Shown here one piece after another: positions 1-11,038 of a stretch of 64,000 nt of DNA. The position numbers were made by a program, and so were the translations under genes. Where the stretch lies: contig MKTD01000026.1 in the NCBI GenBank assembly GCA_001898165.1, positions 62,001 through 126,000 of the forward strand, written 5' to 3'. This DNA is from Bacteroidia bacterium 43-41 (GTDB lineage Bacteria; Bacteroidota; Bacteroidia; Bacteroidales; Dysgonomonadaceae). How positions within the stretch are numbered: the first letter of the stretch is position 1; every line of letters starts with the position of its first letter. Under the pieces are notes generated by a model. The model did not search any database. It had not been told where the DNA came from and was given only the letters and a program-made list of their open reading frames with translations.

Positions 1-474
1 GTGAATCAGCTAAAAAAAGACGGTTACAATGTAGAAGTGATCATGACAAAATCTGCTCAGGAATTTGTTACTCCGCTCACTTTTAAAACAATGTCGCACA
101 ATCCGGTTGTCACCGACATGTTTGATCCGGTGCGGGAGTGGGACTCCAAGCACATTGATCTGGCCAAGGCGGCCGACTTATTCGTAATTGTGCCTGCCAC
201 CGCCAATATCATCGGGAAGATTGCTTCGGGAATTGCAGACGACATGCTCACGACCACCGTGATGGCAGCCCGAAGCCCGGTACTCATTTTCCCGGCAATG
301 AATACATTCATGTACGAAAATCCAATTGTTCAGGACAACATCGAGAAACTGAAAAAACTGGGCTATAATGTCTATGAAACCGCCGAGGGTGATCTTGCCT
401 GTGGCGATTTCGGCAAGGGGAAGCTGCTGCCGTGGGAAGAGATTGTAAAAATCATTGAAGAGTTTAAACGGTAG
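1..474 (+). CDS. Flavoprotein, phosphopantothenoylcysteine decarboxylase type (5' end outside window)
   Basis: The visible 157 residues are the FMN-binding decarboxylase fold that converts phosphopantothenoylcysteine to phosphopantetheine in CoA synthesis. Seen: the active-site His motif HIDLAKAADL (about residues 51-60), the FMN/PASANT-like segment VPATANIIGKIASGIADD, the PAMNTFM motif (about 99-105) and the substrate-clamp ACGDFGKG near the C-terminus. The GTG at base 1 is unlikely to be the true start, because the usual N-terminal nucleotide-binding strand (GITGGIAAYK type) is missing, so roughly 20 residues lie upstream. The protein stops right after the decarboxylase domain. The CoaB synthase domain of bacterial CoaBC is absent, so this is a stand-alone flavoprotein, and a different acyl-cysteine decarboxylation cannot be excluded. 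It converges on ligA with 9 bp between the stops. Confidence 0.8.
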   Translation: MNQLKKDGYNVEVIMTKSAQEFVTPLTFKTMSHNPVVTDMFDPVREWDSKHIDLAKAADLFVIVPATANIIGKIASGIADDMLTTTVMAARSPVLIFPAMNTFMYENPIVQDNIEKLKKLGYNVYETAEGDLACGDFGKGKLLPWEEIVKIIEEFKR

Positions 475-483
475 CGTCCCGGA

Positions 484-2502
<2,019 letters not shown>

Positions 2503-3567
2503 CTAATGAAATATCTCCATCCACGGATAATTGATTATCTTCCCGCTTTTGGGTCTAAAGCTATCTATCGATGCCGAAACGGTAAGCATTTGCTGCGACA
2601 ACACCTTTCCTTCAACGAAATGCAGGTTGTAGCTGAGCCGCACCTTCACAAAATCCGATTCTACCAGACGGATATACCACTCACTTTTTACATACGTCCT
2701 GACCCGAAGAAATTGTGTCCCCCAATAAAGGTTTCCACCAAAAGTATCGGCCAGCCTCATTCGCGGCTCTCCCGTATAAAGCGTGTTTTTTGTGCCGATC
2801 CCCCACTTTTCGGCATCCCCGCGAGCGACAAAACCGGCAGGTTTATACAATTTGTTCTCGAAACGGCGGTCTCTTTCGTACCCTATCAACGTCCCGGCAG
2901 CGATCAACCCTTTAAATCCGCCCTCCTCTCCGTACTCCAGTCCGGCGGTCGCCTGCAGCTGCAAATTCTCGCATACGCCTTCACCGGGCGTTGCCGGCCG
3001 GGTATTGGAGTAGTGGTACATGTACGATTGAAAATCGGCAAAAAATAACCCTTTGGATATTTTCCCCGATAATCCCACAAAAAAGTGTTCGTGTTTCTTG
3101 GGTGTGGCATAACCTGTCCAATCGAGCCACATATTAAAAAAATTCCGGTTACTGCCGATCTGACAAAAGACACCCTGCATCAACGGAATAAAATTATTCA
3201 CAGAGTCTTTAAAAAAGAAATTATTGTAATTCTCCAACACCTCGCTCCTCGGAAAAGAACCGGCGCGAAACAGAAACCCGGGCGATTTATATTGATAGTA
3301 CATCATCACATCCACTTTATCGATAGTTTTGCCCATTCCGGGAATTTTCAGCAAATTTACGCCGACATTGATGGAGTATTTATCTCCCCAAACAAGGCTT
3401 CCCATCGGATTAAGCCAAATTCCGTTCATGGTTTCGGAATCGATAAACGATAATTGTCCGTATTCCGTATTATCGAAAAAATAGTTCAATCCTACTCCCC
3501 AGCGATATTCCTGAGCGTAAACCGATGAAGAAAAAATCACCAGAAAAAGGAGAATGCTGCGTTTCAT
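2503..3567 (-). CDS. Putative outer-membrane beta-barrel protein, unknown function
   Basis: I do not recognise this 354-residue protein. It begins with a clear signal peptide (MKRSILLFLVIFSSSVYAQ, cleavage after YA) and then shows alternating aromatic/polar strands such as YRWGVGLNYFF, KYSINVGVNLLKI, LFRAGSFPRSE, GLEYGEEGG and VKVRLSYNLHFVEG. It is rich in Tyr, Phe and Gly and has no cysteine lipobox, which fits a periplasmic or outer-membrane barrel. It lies directly upstream of ligA on the same strand (15 bp apart). A TATCTTTA box, one base off the Bacteroidetes -7 consensus, lies at 3589-3596 (minus strand), about 20 nt before the ATG. Localisation is inferred from composition; no enzymatic motif is visible. 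Confidence 0.7.
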   Translation of the reverse strand: MKRSILLFLVIFSSSVYAQEYRWGVGLNYFFDNTEYGQLSFIDSETMNGIWLNPMGSLVWGDKYSINVGVNLLKIPGMGKTIDKVDVMMYYQYKSPGFLFRAGSFPRSEVLENYNNFFFKDSVNNFIPLMQGVFCQIGSNRNFFNMWLDWTGYATPKKHEHFFVGLSGKISKGLFFADFQSYMYHYSNTRPATPGEGVCENLQLQATAGLEYGEEGGFKGLIAAGTLIGYERDRRFENKLYKPAGFVARGDAEKWGIGTKNTLYTGEPRMRLADTFGGNLYWGTQFLRVRTYVKSEWYIRLVESDFVKVRLSYNLHFVEGKVLSQQMLTVSASIDSFRPKSGKIINYPWMEIFH

Positions 3568-3606
3568 ATTGTTCGTTTTTTTGATCGGTAAAGATAACGA
3601 AAATCT

Positions 3607-4929
3607 TTATATCTTCTTATGTACCCACTTCTTGCTCCGCAAATAAAATAGAGAGTAAAGCATCAACTGACCCCAGTAAACATGCTCGGTTGTCCACGCC
3701 CAACCGACCGATAACCGGAGATGAACAATAATAAACCACATGTAAAAAACGTACCCCGATAAGGTAACAATTTCGTACAACAATGCCCGCTGCGTGTTTC
3801 CGGTTCCCGAAACCGAACTGAACAGAACTGTCCCCACCGCATACAAGGGCAGGGAAGTCAACAGCACGTATAACGGCACCACCGTATCGTTGATAAGCGA
3901 AGCATCGTTGGTATAGATATGAATCATCAGCCGCGGTGCAATCGCAACCACAAAGATTATGGCCAGCATTAAAAACAGGCTGATAAGGGTAACCCGCTTT
4001 ATCAAACTCAACACTTCGTTTTGCCGTCCGGCGCCGATAGTATTGCTCACCATGGTGTTCACTGCCGCACCCAACGCCTGGGACGGAATGGTAACAATGG
4101 TATATAAACTCCGTACAATATTGGTCACGGCCAAAGGACGTTCACCCAGGTAATTCTCGATAAACACGAAAAACATCAACCAGGTTACGATGGAGAGCAA
4201 ATACTGGAGCATCATATAAACGGAAATATCCAGCACCTTTTTCACTACCGACCAGTTAAAAGTAATTTTCCTGAAGCCATATTTCTCCAGATCAACCGTT
4301 TTTTGTGTATAAATAACGAAAAACAATGTTGAGGATGCCTCGGCGATGACCGATGCAAGCGCAGCGCCGCCAATCCCCATTTCGGGTAGCCCAAAGTTTC
4401 CGAAGATCAGCCCGTAATCGAGGACTAAATTCACCAGGGCCATCACCAACGAATTAATCGTGAGCACCTTTGTACGGGCAATCCCGATATAAAATGCCCG
4501 GAACGTGCTGTTGGTGAAAGCGAAGACAAAACCATATACGCGCCAGTCGAGGTAATCGGAAACAGCCTCGCTCACATTTTCCGACTTAAACAGGCTCATC
4601 AGAGAATCGGTAAACCCGAGCTTAAATATTGCAATCAACAATAGAGCCGGCACCAGCAGGAATAGAATTCCCTGAATGACGATCTCTCCTATCTGATGGA
4701 ATTTTTTTTCGCCGTTCCGCCTACCGATCAAAATTTGGCTCCCCATACTGAATCCGAAGCCGATGGTATAGATGGCAATGTAAATAATTCCGGCCAGTGC
4801 CGATGCACCCAGCTCTACCTCTCCCACCCGGCCGAGAAAGGCAGTATCTATTACCTGAATAATACTCTGCGCCAACAGGCTGAGCAGAATGGGCAAGCTT
4901 ATTTTTATTACATGCTTATTGGAATACAC
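3607..4929 (-). CDS. MATE family efflux transporter (NorM/DinF-like)
   Basis: This is an inner-membrane multidrug and toxin extrusion exporter of about 440 residues with roughly twelve hydrophobic helices. The family signature is visible at the N-terminus (ISLPILLSLLAQSIIQVIDT, then AFLGRVG), and the paired second half begins near VVKKVLDISVYMMLQY. I chose the GTG at 4929, giving (M)YSNKHVIKISLP, because MATE proteins of this clade start a few residues before the first helix. An ATG at 4995 would add 22 residues (MNGRFAFLFHKN...) that look like read-through of leader sequence. The substrate cannot be told from sequence; Na+ or H+ coupling is known for the family. The gene is convergent with nothing nearby and divergent from the GT5-like gene at 5131. 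Confidence 0.9.
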   Translation of the reverse strand: MYSNKHVIKISLPILLSLLAQSIIQVIDTAFLGRVGEVELGASALAGIIYIAIYTIGFGFSMGSQILIGRRNGEKKFHQIGEIVIQGILFLLVPALLLIAIFKLGFTDSLMSLFKSENVSEAVSDYLDWRVYGFVFAFTNSTFRAFYIGIARTKVLTINSLVMALVNLVLDYGLIFGNFGLPEMGIGGAALASVIAEASSTLFFVIYTQKTVDLEKYGFRKITFNWSVVKKVLDISVYMMLQYLLSIVTWLMFFVFIENYLGERPLAVTNIVRSLYTIVTIPSQALGAAVNTMVSNTIGAGRQNEVLSLIKRVTLISLFLMLAIIFVVAIAPRLMIHIYTNDASLINDTVVPLYVLLTSLPLYAVGTVLFSSVSGTGNTQRALLYEIVTLSGYVFYMWFIIVHLRLSVGWAWTTEHVYWGQLMLYSLFYLRSKKWVHKKI

Positions 4930-5070
4930 ACAAATTATTTCAGCGTGCAAAGCAACAACATTTTTATGGAATAAAAAAGCGAAACGTCCATTCATTTGCT
5001 GAAAATGCCCAAGCTATTATTTAGTTAATCACCTATAGGACTGATATTAATAAAATATATCCCAAAACGC

Positions 5071-5104
5071 TTTGCCGTTATGCGGATTTTTTTTATTATC
5101 TTTG
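5071..5104 (+). promoter_or_regulatory. Bacteroidetes-type promoter of the GT5-like gene
   Basis: TATCTTTG at 5097-5104 matches the TAnnTTTG -7 consensus. TTTG at 5071-5074 is a candidate -33 box with a 22-nt spacer, slightly long. The ATG follows 26 nt after the -7 box. Confidence 0.5.
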
Positions 5105-5130
5105 TAATGAATTAGAAGAAAATTAATTAA

Positions 5131-5949
5131 ATGAGTCAAAAAAAAATTCTGTACATTACACAGGAAATTTTTCCTTATTTGCCGGAAACACAAATTTCGC
5201 ATATATCGAGATATTTACCTCAAGCCATCCAGGATAAAGGGCACGAAATTCGCACGTTTATGCCTAAATTCGGCAATATCAACGAGCGCAGGAACCAACT
5301 GCACGAAGTGATTCGCCTCTCGGGGATGAACCTGATCATCGATGATTCGGATCACTCGCTCATCATCAAAGTTGCCTCCATACAATCGGCGCGCATGCAG
5401 GTCTATTTTATAGACAACGACGATTTCTTTCAAAATCGAGAAACACTTGTAGATGGAAAAGGGGTGGAATACGATGACAACGATGAGCGAAGCATCTTTT
5501 TTGTCCGCGGTGTGCTGGAAACCATCAAAAAACTGCGCTGGGTCCCCGATGTGATTCATTGCCACGGCTGGTTTACGGCATTGGCCCCAATTTACATCAA
5601 GAAAGGATACAAAGATGATCCGTGTTTGAAGAATGCGAAAGTTATATATTCCGTTTACGACGAAGACTTCAAAAAACCTTTCAATGAAGGTTTTTCAGAA
5701 AAACTTCGTTTCGATACCATCGGCGATAAAGAGATTGAAGATGTAAAGAAACGGGGAAAAATGGACTTTGTAAACCTCACCAAGCTGGCCATCGACTATT
5801 CCGATGGAGTTGTTCAAGGCAGTGAAAATATTCATAAAGAACTGGATAAATACATTACTGATAAAAAAATACCCTATTTGGGGTACAGTCCCGATTTTGA
5901 GAATAACGTAGAAAAAATAGATGAATTTTGCGATAAAATAGACGCGTAA
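5131..5949 (+). CDS. Glycogen/starch synthase-like N-terminal (GT5) domain protein
   Basis: The 272-residue protein resembles the N-terminal catalytic half of glycogen synthase GlgA: KILYITQEIFPYLPET near the start, GHEIRTFMPKFG, and the DVIHCHGWFTALAPIYI segment (about residues 140-155) that in GT5 enzymes follows the acceptor-binding region. The usual KTGGL loop is replaced by LPETQISHISRYLP, and the C-terminal Rossmann domain that binds the sugar-nucleotide phosphates is absent. Full GlgA has about 480 residues. Stand-alone N-domain proteins of this sort are common in Bacteroidales, often near panC and a DUF4270 gene. Only the DUF4270 gene follows here. Glycosyltransferase activity is doubtful; a regulatory or binding role is equally possible. 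A strong terminator follows at 6021. Confidence 0.75.
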   Translation: MSQKKILYITQEIFPYLPETQISHISRYLPQAIQDKGHEIRTFMPKFGNINERRNQLHEVIRLSGMNLIIDDSDHSLIIKVASIQSARMQVYFIDNDDFFQNRETLVDGKGVEYDDNDERSIFFVRGVLETIKKLRWVPDVIHCHGWFTALAPIYIKKGYKDDPCLKNAKVIYSVYDEDFKKPFNEGFSEKLRFDTIGDKEIEDVKKRGKMDFVNLTKLAIDYSDGVVQGSENIHKELDKYITDKKIPYLGYSPDFENNVEKIDEFCDKIDA

Positions 5950-6020
5950 ATTCTCTTAAAAAAATCAGTTAAGCAGATATTTTTCTGTTCCGATTGACAA
6001 TTATCATTAAAAAAGAGAAG

Positions 6021-6044
6021 AAAGCCCGTTAAGGGCTTTTTTTT
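6021..6044 (+). terminator. Rho-independent terminator after the GT5-like gene
   Basis: Perfect 7-bp stem AAAGCCC / GGGCTTT with loop GTTAA (6021-6039), followed by a T run to 6044. It lies 72 nt after the stop codon and 45 nt before the next start, so it separates the two transcription units. Confidence 0.88.
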
Positions 6045-6088
6045 CAACTTTTTTTTTCAGATATTTGCGTCCGTAATTTTTTAAACGC

Positions 6089-7456
6089 ATGAAACTTCAA
6101 ACCTTATACAAACTGTTTTTCGTTGTTGTTGTCACCGTTTTCGCTTCTTGCGTTGACACCTTGGACAAGATCGGCTTTACCATACAACCGGAAAACGACC
6201 GGGTTTCGGTGGGTACGGATACGTTGAAACTATTATCGCGTACCATACAGGTCGATTCTGTTTTCTCCAGAACCAAATATCCTATTTTAGGAGAATATAT
6301 CGACCCGGTTTTCGGCAACATCCGGTCTGAATATGTAGGTGAATTTTATTATCCGGAGAATCAAGCGTTTAAAGATGGAGCCATCATCGATTCCGTACGG
6401 ATGACGGTCTCGTACTCGTCCATAATCGGCGACTCTTTGGCACCCATGAGACTGGCCGTTTACAAGGTAATTGAAGAGCTGCCTAAAAACAAGGACTACA
6501 CGAACTTCGATCCAAAAACGAAATCCGACATGAGCGCCCCGCTCGGCACTAAAACGTTTACCGGCAGAAACAACACCTACCGCACAGAGACCTATTATTC
6601 CGGCAACACCACGCAAACCATCAAGATTTACGAGATATTTACAAAGCTGCCCAAATCTATCGGAGAAGATTTTTTGAATGAATATAAAAAGCCGGATCAC
6701 GGTATGCTGAAAAATACCGATACTTTCCGGGAATTTTTCCCCGGTCTGTACGTTACGACAAACTTTGGGAACAGTACGATACTGAACGTAAACCTGACCT
6801 CGCTGAATATTTTCTACAAGTATCTCGATCCAAAAGGATCCTCTACTAAAACAGATACGATACGCACCGCCGAATTCCGCCTGAACATCACGCCGGAGGT
6901 TACGCAAATCAATCACATACAAAACAACAACGACCAGTTGCTGGCGCCGAATGACAAAGGTACTTTCGTAAAGAGCCCGGCAGGCGTAAACACAGAAATA
7001 ACATTCCCCATATCAGATATCTATTCAAAACTCTCTACCCGATCGTTGAATCAGGCACGGCTCATGGTTTATGCCCTGCCCGAAGCCAACCAGGATGAGA
7101 AGGTAAAGTTATCCCCACCCGACTACTTGCTTTTGGTCAACAAAGATTCCCTGAAAGGGTTCTTCGAAAACAGGAGGTTAGACGACAACGTAACCAGTTT
7201 CTACGCCTCTTTCAACAAAGAAACCTACTCGTACAGTTTCGGGAATATCGCGGCAATGATCAATTATTACAAAAAGAAGAAGAAAGAGGCCTTCGATCTC
7301 ACCTATTGTTTAGTTCCGGTGGACATTACTTTCACAACAGACCAGTATGGAAATTCTAAAGCAACCGCAATTTACAATCAGATGAAGCCGGCGGCGGTAA
7401 TGCTTGAGAATAAACCGGAAAAACTGAAACTGGATATTATTTATACCGCTTTTTAG
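6089..7456 (+). CDS. DUF4270 family lipoprotein
   Basis: The 455-residue protein has a lipoprotein signal peptide (hydrophobic LYKLFFVVVVTVFASC, Cys20 as the lipid anchor), so it should be exported and lipidated. The mature part matches the Bacteroidetes-specific DUF4270 pattern: a Thr/Ser/Asp-rich, beta-strand-rich body with SVGTDTLKLLSRTIQVDSV, YPILGEYIDPVFGNIRSEYVGEFYYP and a C-terminal KPAAVMLENKPEKLKLDIIYTAF. The family has no assigned function. It often sits beside the GT5-like gene and panC, as it partly does here. A GATATTTG sequence 25 nt or so before the ATG is one base off the -7 consensus. It is convergent with ruvB (28 bp apart), and I see no clear terminator in that short gap. 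Confidence 0.85.
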   Translation: MKLQTLYKLFFVVVVTVFASCVDTLDKIGFTIQPENDRVSVGTDTLKLLSRTIQVDSVFSRTKYPILGEYIDPVFGNIRSEYVGEFYYPENQAFKDGAIIDSVRMTVSYSSIIGDSLAPMRLAVYKVIEELPKNKDYTNFDPKTKSDMSAPLGTKTFTGRNNTYRTETYYSGNTTQTIKIYEIFTKLPKSIGEDFLNEYKKPDHGMLKNTDTFREFFPGLYVTTNFGNSTILNVNLTSLNIFYKYLDPKGSSTKTDTIRTAEFRLNITPEVTQINHIQNNNDQLLAPNDKGTFVKSPAGVNTEITFPISDIYSKLSTRSLNQARLMVYALPEANQDEKVKLSPPDYLLLVNKDSLKGFFENRRLDDNVTSFYASFNKETYSYSFGNIAAMINYYKKKKKEAFDLTYCLVPVDITFTTDQYGNSKATAIYNQMKPAAVMLENKPEKLKLDIIYTAF

Positions 7457-7484
7457 TTCTCATAGATAGTCTAACCGTCTGATT

Positions 7485-8510
7485 TCAAAATAAAAGTCCC
7501 TGCTCCAACTCTCTTTTTCGTCCCAAATGCCGGTAAGCCAGTTCCGTTGCTTCCCGTCCTCTCGGCGTACGCTTCAAAAAACCCTCTTTGATGAGAAACG
7601 GTTCGTAAACCTCCTCAATGGTTCCGGCATCATCGCCAACTGCTGTAGCAATAGTAGTAATGCCAACAGGGCCTCCTTTAAATTTATCTATAATGGTGAG
7701 CAATATCTTATTGTCAATCTCATCCAGCCCATAACGGTCGATATTCAACGCTTCAAGGGCGTAGGACGAAATGGCTTTGTCTATTTTACCCGAACCTTTC
7801 ACCTGCGCGAAATCACGTACACGGCGAAGAAGTGCGTTGGCAATTCGTGGCGTGCCCCGGCTTCTCGAAGCGATCTCTTCGGCAGCATTTTGAGCACAAG
7901 CGATATTCAGGATGTTGGCAGAGCGGAGGATAATACCCGTAAGCGTATCGGTATCGTAATATTCCAGATGCATGTTAATGCCGAAGCGGGCACGCAACGG
8001 GCTGGTCAGTAATCCGCTTCTCGTGGTCGCCCCGATAAGCGTAAACGGATTCAAATCAATTTGGATAGAGCGGGCGCTCGGGCCTTTATCAATCATTATA
8101 TCAATCCGGTAGTCTTCCATCGCGCTGTAAAGATACTCCTCCACTACGGGCGACAGGCGGTGAATCTCATCGATAAACAGCACGTCGTTCGCCTCCAACG
8201 ATGTAAGAATTCCAGCCAGATCGCCGGGTTTATCCAAAACCGGGCCCGACGTAACCTTGAATCCCACGCCCAGCTCGTTGGCGATAATATTCGACAGGGT
8301 AGTTTTTCCCAATCCCGGAGGGCCGTGCAGCAGCACATGATCGAGCGATTCACCGCGCATGCGTGCCGCGCTGACAAAGACCTTCAGGTTTTCAACAATT
8401 TTATCCTGTCCGTTAAAACTGTTAAATGTTAGCGGACGCAACGCATTTTCGTATTCCCGGTCGTTTTCCTGAAAATCTTTATTTACGTGTATGTCGAATG
8501 GATCTTGCAT
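7485..8510 (-). CDS. ruvB: Holliday junction branch-migration ATPase RuvB
   Basis: RuvB is the hexameric AAA+ motor that, with RuvA, drives branch migration of Holliday junctions. Its 341 residues match the usual length. Seen: Walker A GPPGLGKT (63-70), Walker B LFIDEIH with D114-E115, sensor 1 region [10 protein letters not shown], the arginine-bearing SPLRARFGI segment, and the C-terminal winged-helix DNA-binding region [17 protein letters not shown]. The start gives [19 protein letters not shown] -7 box lies 11-18 nt upstream, inside the space before queG. queG is the next gene upstream on the same strand, 35 bp away, so read-through from queG is also possible. Confidence 0.97.
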   Translation of the reverse strand: MQDPFDIHVNKDFQENDREYENALRPLTFNSFNGQDKIVENLKVFVSAARMRGESLDHVLLHGPPGLGKTTLSNIIANELGVGFKVTSGPVLDKPGDLAGILTSLEANDVLFIDEIHRLSPVVEEYLYSAMEDYRIDIMIDKGPSARSIQIDLNPFTLIGATTRSGLLTSPLRARFGINMHLEYYDTDTLTGIILRSANILNIACAQNAAEEIASRSRGTPRIANALLRRVRDFAQVKGSGKIDKAISSYALEALNIDRYGLDEIDNKILLTIIDKFKGGPVGITTIATAVGDDAGTIEEVYEPFLIKEGFLKRTPRGREATELAYRHLGRKRELEQGLLF

Positions 8511-8521
8511 AGTTGGATGTG

Positions 8522-8529
8522 CAAAAGTA
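8522..8529 (-). promoter_or_regulatory. -7 box upstream of ruvB
   Basis: Reads TACTTTTG on the minus strand, an exact TAnnTTTG match, ending 11 nt before the ruvB ATG. The leader would be very short. No convincing TTTG -33 box is seen. Confidence 0.4.
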
Positions 8530-8545
8530 GCTAAAAATAGTGATT

Positions 8546-9481
8546 TTAGGAAATCTCACCTCCGGTTTGTTGAGAACTTTTCCAGGCGGTGACGTTCCTT
8601 TTCAATCCTGCGAACTTAGCCCTTTTCACCGCTGATTTTCGGAAAATCCGCCGATAAGTATCTTCATCCATCTCCTGAAGCCCTTCGTAATCGAGCGACA
8701 GGAATTCATCCGAAGGATTAAACCCGGGGGTATTGTGCGGCCGGGCATACCTGTTCCACGGACAAACAATCTGGCAGATATCGCATCCATAGACATTATT
8801 ACTTAATCGTGGAATAATTTCTGGTGAGATATTTCCTTTATTCTCAATGGTTTGGTACGATATACACTTGCGGGCGTTCAACCAATGCGGCTTTTCAATG
8901 GCTCCGGTGGGACAGGCATCCAGGCAGCGGCGGCATCTCCCGCAATTTTGCGATACGGGCGAATCGTAGTCCAGTTCAAGATCGATAATCAGTTCTCCCA
9001 GAAAGAAGTACGATCCTTTTCCCGGAATAATCAGCAAGGTGTTTTTACCCACGAAGCCCAACCCCGCACGTGCCGCCCAGAAACGCTCCAAAACGGGAGC
9101 AGAATCTGAGAAATAACGTCCCGACACATCAGGAAAACGAAGTTTTATAAAATCGAAAAGCCGGCTTAGCTTCCCTTTTACTATATCGTGATAATCCTCA
9201 CCGTAAGCGTAATAAGCAAATTTGGGGGCATTTTCGTGTTGAAAACGGTGGGGAAAATAATTCAGCGCAACCGAGATGATTGAGCGCGCCCCTTCAACCA
9301 ACAGCCCGGGGTCCATTCGCTTATCCACATTTCGCTCCAGATAACTCATTCCTGCGTGGCATTCTTCTGAAAGCCATCTCATGTAGTTGGCTTCCTGTTC
9401 ACTCTCTTCGGCACGGCAAATCCCACAGGCATCAAATCCCAGCGAGAGGGCATATTGTTTTATCTCTTCGGAAAAAGTCAT
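8546..9481 (-). CDS. queG: Epoxyqueuosine reductase QueG
   Basis: QueG is a cobalamin- and iron-sulfur-dependent cytoplasmic enzyme that performs the last step of queuosine tRNA modification. Seen: the N-terminal DUF1730 part ([13 protein letters not shown]), the central [29 protein letters not shown] segment, and two 4Fe-4S motifs, [16 protein letters not shown] (about residues 177-192) and [10 protein letters not shown] (about 233-242). The start at 9481 gives [15 protein letters not shown], as in the family. An in-frame ATG at 9505 would add eight unlikely residues and overlap the promoter box at 9503-9510. The length of 311 residues is normal; some family members carry an extra C-terminal HEAT region, absent here. 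Confidence 0.93.
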   Translation of the reverse strand: MTFSEEIKQYALSLGFDACGICRAEESEQEANYMRWLSEECHAGMSYLERNVDKRMDPGLLVEGARSIISVALNYFPHRFQHENAPKFAYYAYGEDYHDIVKGKLSRLFDFIKLRFPDVSGRYFSDSAPVLERFWAARAGLGFVGKNTLLIIPGKGSYFFLGELIIDLELDYDSPVSQNCGRCRRCLDACPTGAIEKPHWLNARKCISYQTIENKGNISPEIIPRLSNNVYGCDICQIVCPWNRYARPHNTPGFNPSDEFLSLDYEGLQEMDEDTYRRIFRKSAVKRAKFAGLKRNVTAWKSSQQTGGEIS

Positions 9482-9502
9482 TATCAAACATGAATTTTGC
9501 AC

Positions 9503-9510
9503 CAAAAATA
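9503..9510 (-). promoter_or_regulatory. -7 box upstream of queG
   Basis: Reads TATTTTTG on the minus strand (exact TAnnTTTG), 21 nt before the chosen queG ATG. It faces the divergent flippase promoter at 9542-9573. Confidence 0.45.
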
Positions 9511-9528
9511 CGAAATAATCCGTTAGCA

Positions 9529-9550
9529 GAAGCTGTTTAAATTTGTTTCG
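9529..9550 (+). repeat. Interspersed intergenic repeat, copy 1
   Basis: GAAGCTGTTTAAATTTG followed by TTTCG. It differs by one base from the 16-nt core GAAACTGTTTAAATTT found at 39790 and, inverted, at 50606. This copy supplies the TTTG -33 box of the flippase promoter. Confidence 0.55.
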
Positions 9551-9573
9551 CTGTTCAAAAAGAATTACTTTTG
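9542..9573 (+). promoter_or_regulatory. Complete Bacteroidetes sigma-ABfr promoter for the flippase gene
   Basis: -33 TTTG at 9542-9545, 20-nt spacer, and -7 TACTTTTG at 9566-9573. The ATG at 9592 lies 18 nt after the -7 box. This is the best-spaced promoter in the window. Confidence 0.65.
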
Positions 9574-9591
9574 CTCCATTATATCACCGGT

Positions 9592-11034
9592 ATGGCCGAT
9601 TCTGCACTCAAAAAAAAGACAACCGTTTCGCTTTTTTGGAGCTTTCTCGATAAATTCGGGCAGCAGATACTCAATTTTGCAAGTATGCTGATACTGATGA
9701 ATATCGTTGCCACGGAAGATTACGGTCTGATTGGCTCACTGGCAGTCTTTGTGGCTTTTTCTTCTATCCTCATCGACAGCGGTTTTGGCCGGGCTCTATT
9801 GAATCGGAAAAATTTGCATGAGAGCGATTATTGCACGGTTTTTTATTTCAACATTTCGTTGAGCTTTGTTCTTTATACGCTCTTCTTTCTCTCCGCACCC
9901 ATATTGGGAAATATTTTTAATGCTCCCGCTATCACAAGCGTCGTTCGAGTACTGTTCTTATCCCTTATTTTTAATGCGTTCGGACTAATCCACCAAACCA
10001 TCCTCACGAAAAAAGCCGATTTCAAGGGGCTCACCAAGGTAAATACGCTGGCACTGTTCATTTCGGATGTGACAGCCATTGTAATGGCCATTGCAGGATA
10101 CGGCGTATGGGCGTTAGTAGCCCAAACGCTTCTCTATGCCTTTTTCCGTACTGTTTTTTTGTGGTTGTACTCATCGTGGCGGCCTGTCGCCCCATTCAGC
10201 CGGAAGAGTTTAAAAACATTTTTCGCCTTCAGCAATAAATTGTTGTCCGCATCGGTTATTTCAACCACGGTAAACAATATTTATCCCAGTTTGATCGCCG
10301 CTTTTTATCCGATGAACCAGGTGGCCTACTTCAATCAGGCAAAAAAGTATCAGGACATTCCATTTCTTACACTGACAAATACTTTCCGCTCGGTAGCGAT
10401 GCTTATTTTATCGGAAATAAACGAACAGCAGGAACGGTTAAAGCGTGTGGTGAGCAAGATCATAAAATCTATTGCGTTCCTTTCGTTCCCTATCGGGTTT
10501 GCCATGATTGTGATTGCCGAGCCAACATTCCATCTCTTTTTCAAAGAAAAATGGCTGTCGGCGGTTCCTTATTTTCAGATCCTCACGTTTGCCGGAATGC
10601 TTTCTCCTTTTATTTATATCTTTCAGGAACTGTTTATCGCAAGGGAAAACGCTAAATTTTTCCTGGGTATTGAGGTTGTAAAAGGGGTAATCCTGATTTT
10701 ACTGATCCTCTTTCTTTTTCCGCATGGAATAACGGCCTTAGCGGTTAGTTGGATAATCTATACGATCATTTCGCTTCTTATCTCTGTGGTTTTGACGGGA
10801 AAACTTATCCGATACACCCTTTTTCACCTGATGAAAGATATTGTTCCCTATTTACTTTTGGCGATCATCAGCGTTGCCCTATCTCTCTTTTTTACGCTGA
10901 AAATAGAGAATGATATATTAATTATACTCCTCACGCTGGCCGTTACAGGCACCTCATACCTCTCTCTCTGCAGGTTATTAAAACTTGAGATGCTGAAAGA
11001 AATTGAGAATTGGTTAAAAAAAAGAAAAAAATAA
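9592..11034 (+). CDS. Polysaccharide biosynthesis/Wzx-type flippase
   Basis: This 480-residue membrane protein of the MOP superfamily has about 12-14 hydrophobic segments and the typical opening ADSALKKKTTVSLFWSFLDK, FGQQILNFASMLILMNIVAT, EDYGLIG. Such proteins move undecaprenyl-linked glycans across the inner membrane for capsule, O-antigen or exopolysaccharide assembly. The ATG at 9592 is preferred over TTG at 9571, because that codon lies inside the -7 promoter box. A methyltransferase-like gene follows after 4 bp and is probably co-transcribed. No glycosyltransferase cluster surrounds the pair, so its glycan partner is unknown. Confidence 0.88.
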   Translation: MADSALKKKTTVSLFWSFLDKFGQQILNFASMLILMNIVATEDYGLIGSLAVFVAFSSILIDSGFGRALLNRKNLHESDYCTVFYFNISLSFVLYTLFFLSAPILGNIFNAPAITSVVRVLFLSLIFNAFGLIHQTILTKKADFKGLTKVNTLALFISDVTAIVMAIAGYGVWALVAQTLLYAFFRTVFLWLYSSWRPVAPFSRKSLKTFFAFSNKLLSASVISTTVNNIYPSLIAAFYPMNQVAYFNQAKKYQDIPFLTLTNTFRSVAMLILSEINEQQERLKRVVSKIIKSIAFLSFPIGFAMIVIAEPTFHLFFKEKWLSAVPYFQILTFAGMLSPFIYIFQELFIARENAKFFLGIEVVKGVILILLILFLFPHGITALAVSWIIYTIISLLISVVLTGKLIRYTLFHLMKDIVPYLLLAIISVALSLFFTLKIENDILIILLTLAVTGTSYLSLCRLLKLEMLKEIENWLKKRKK

Positions 11035-11038
11035 AACG

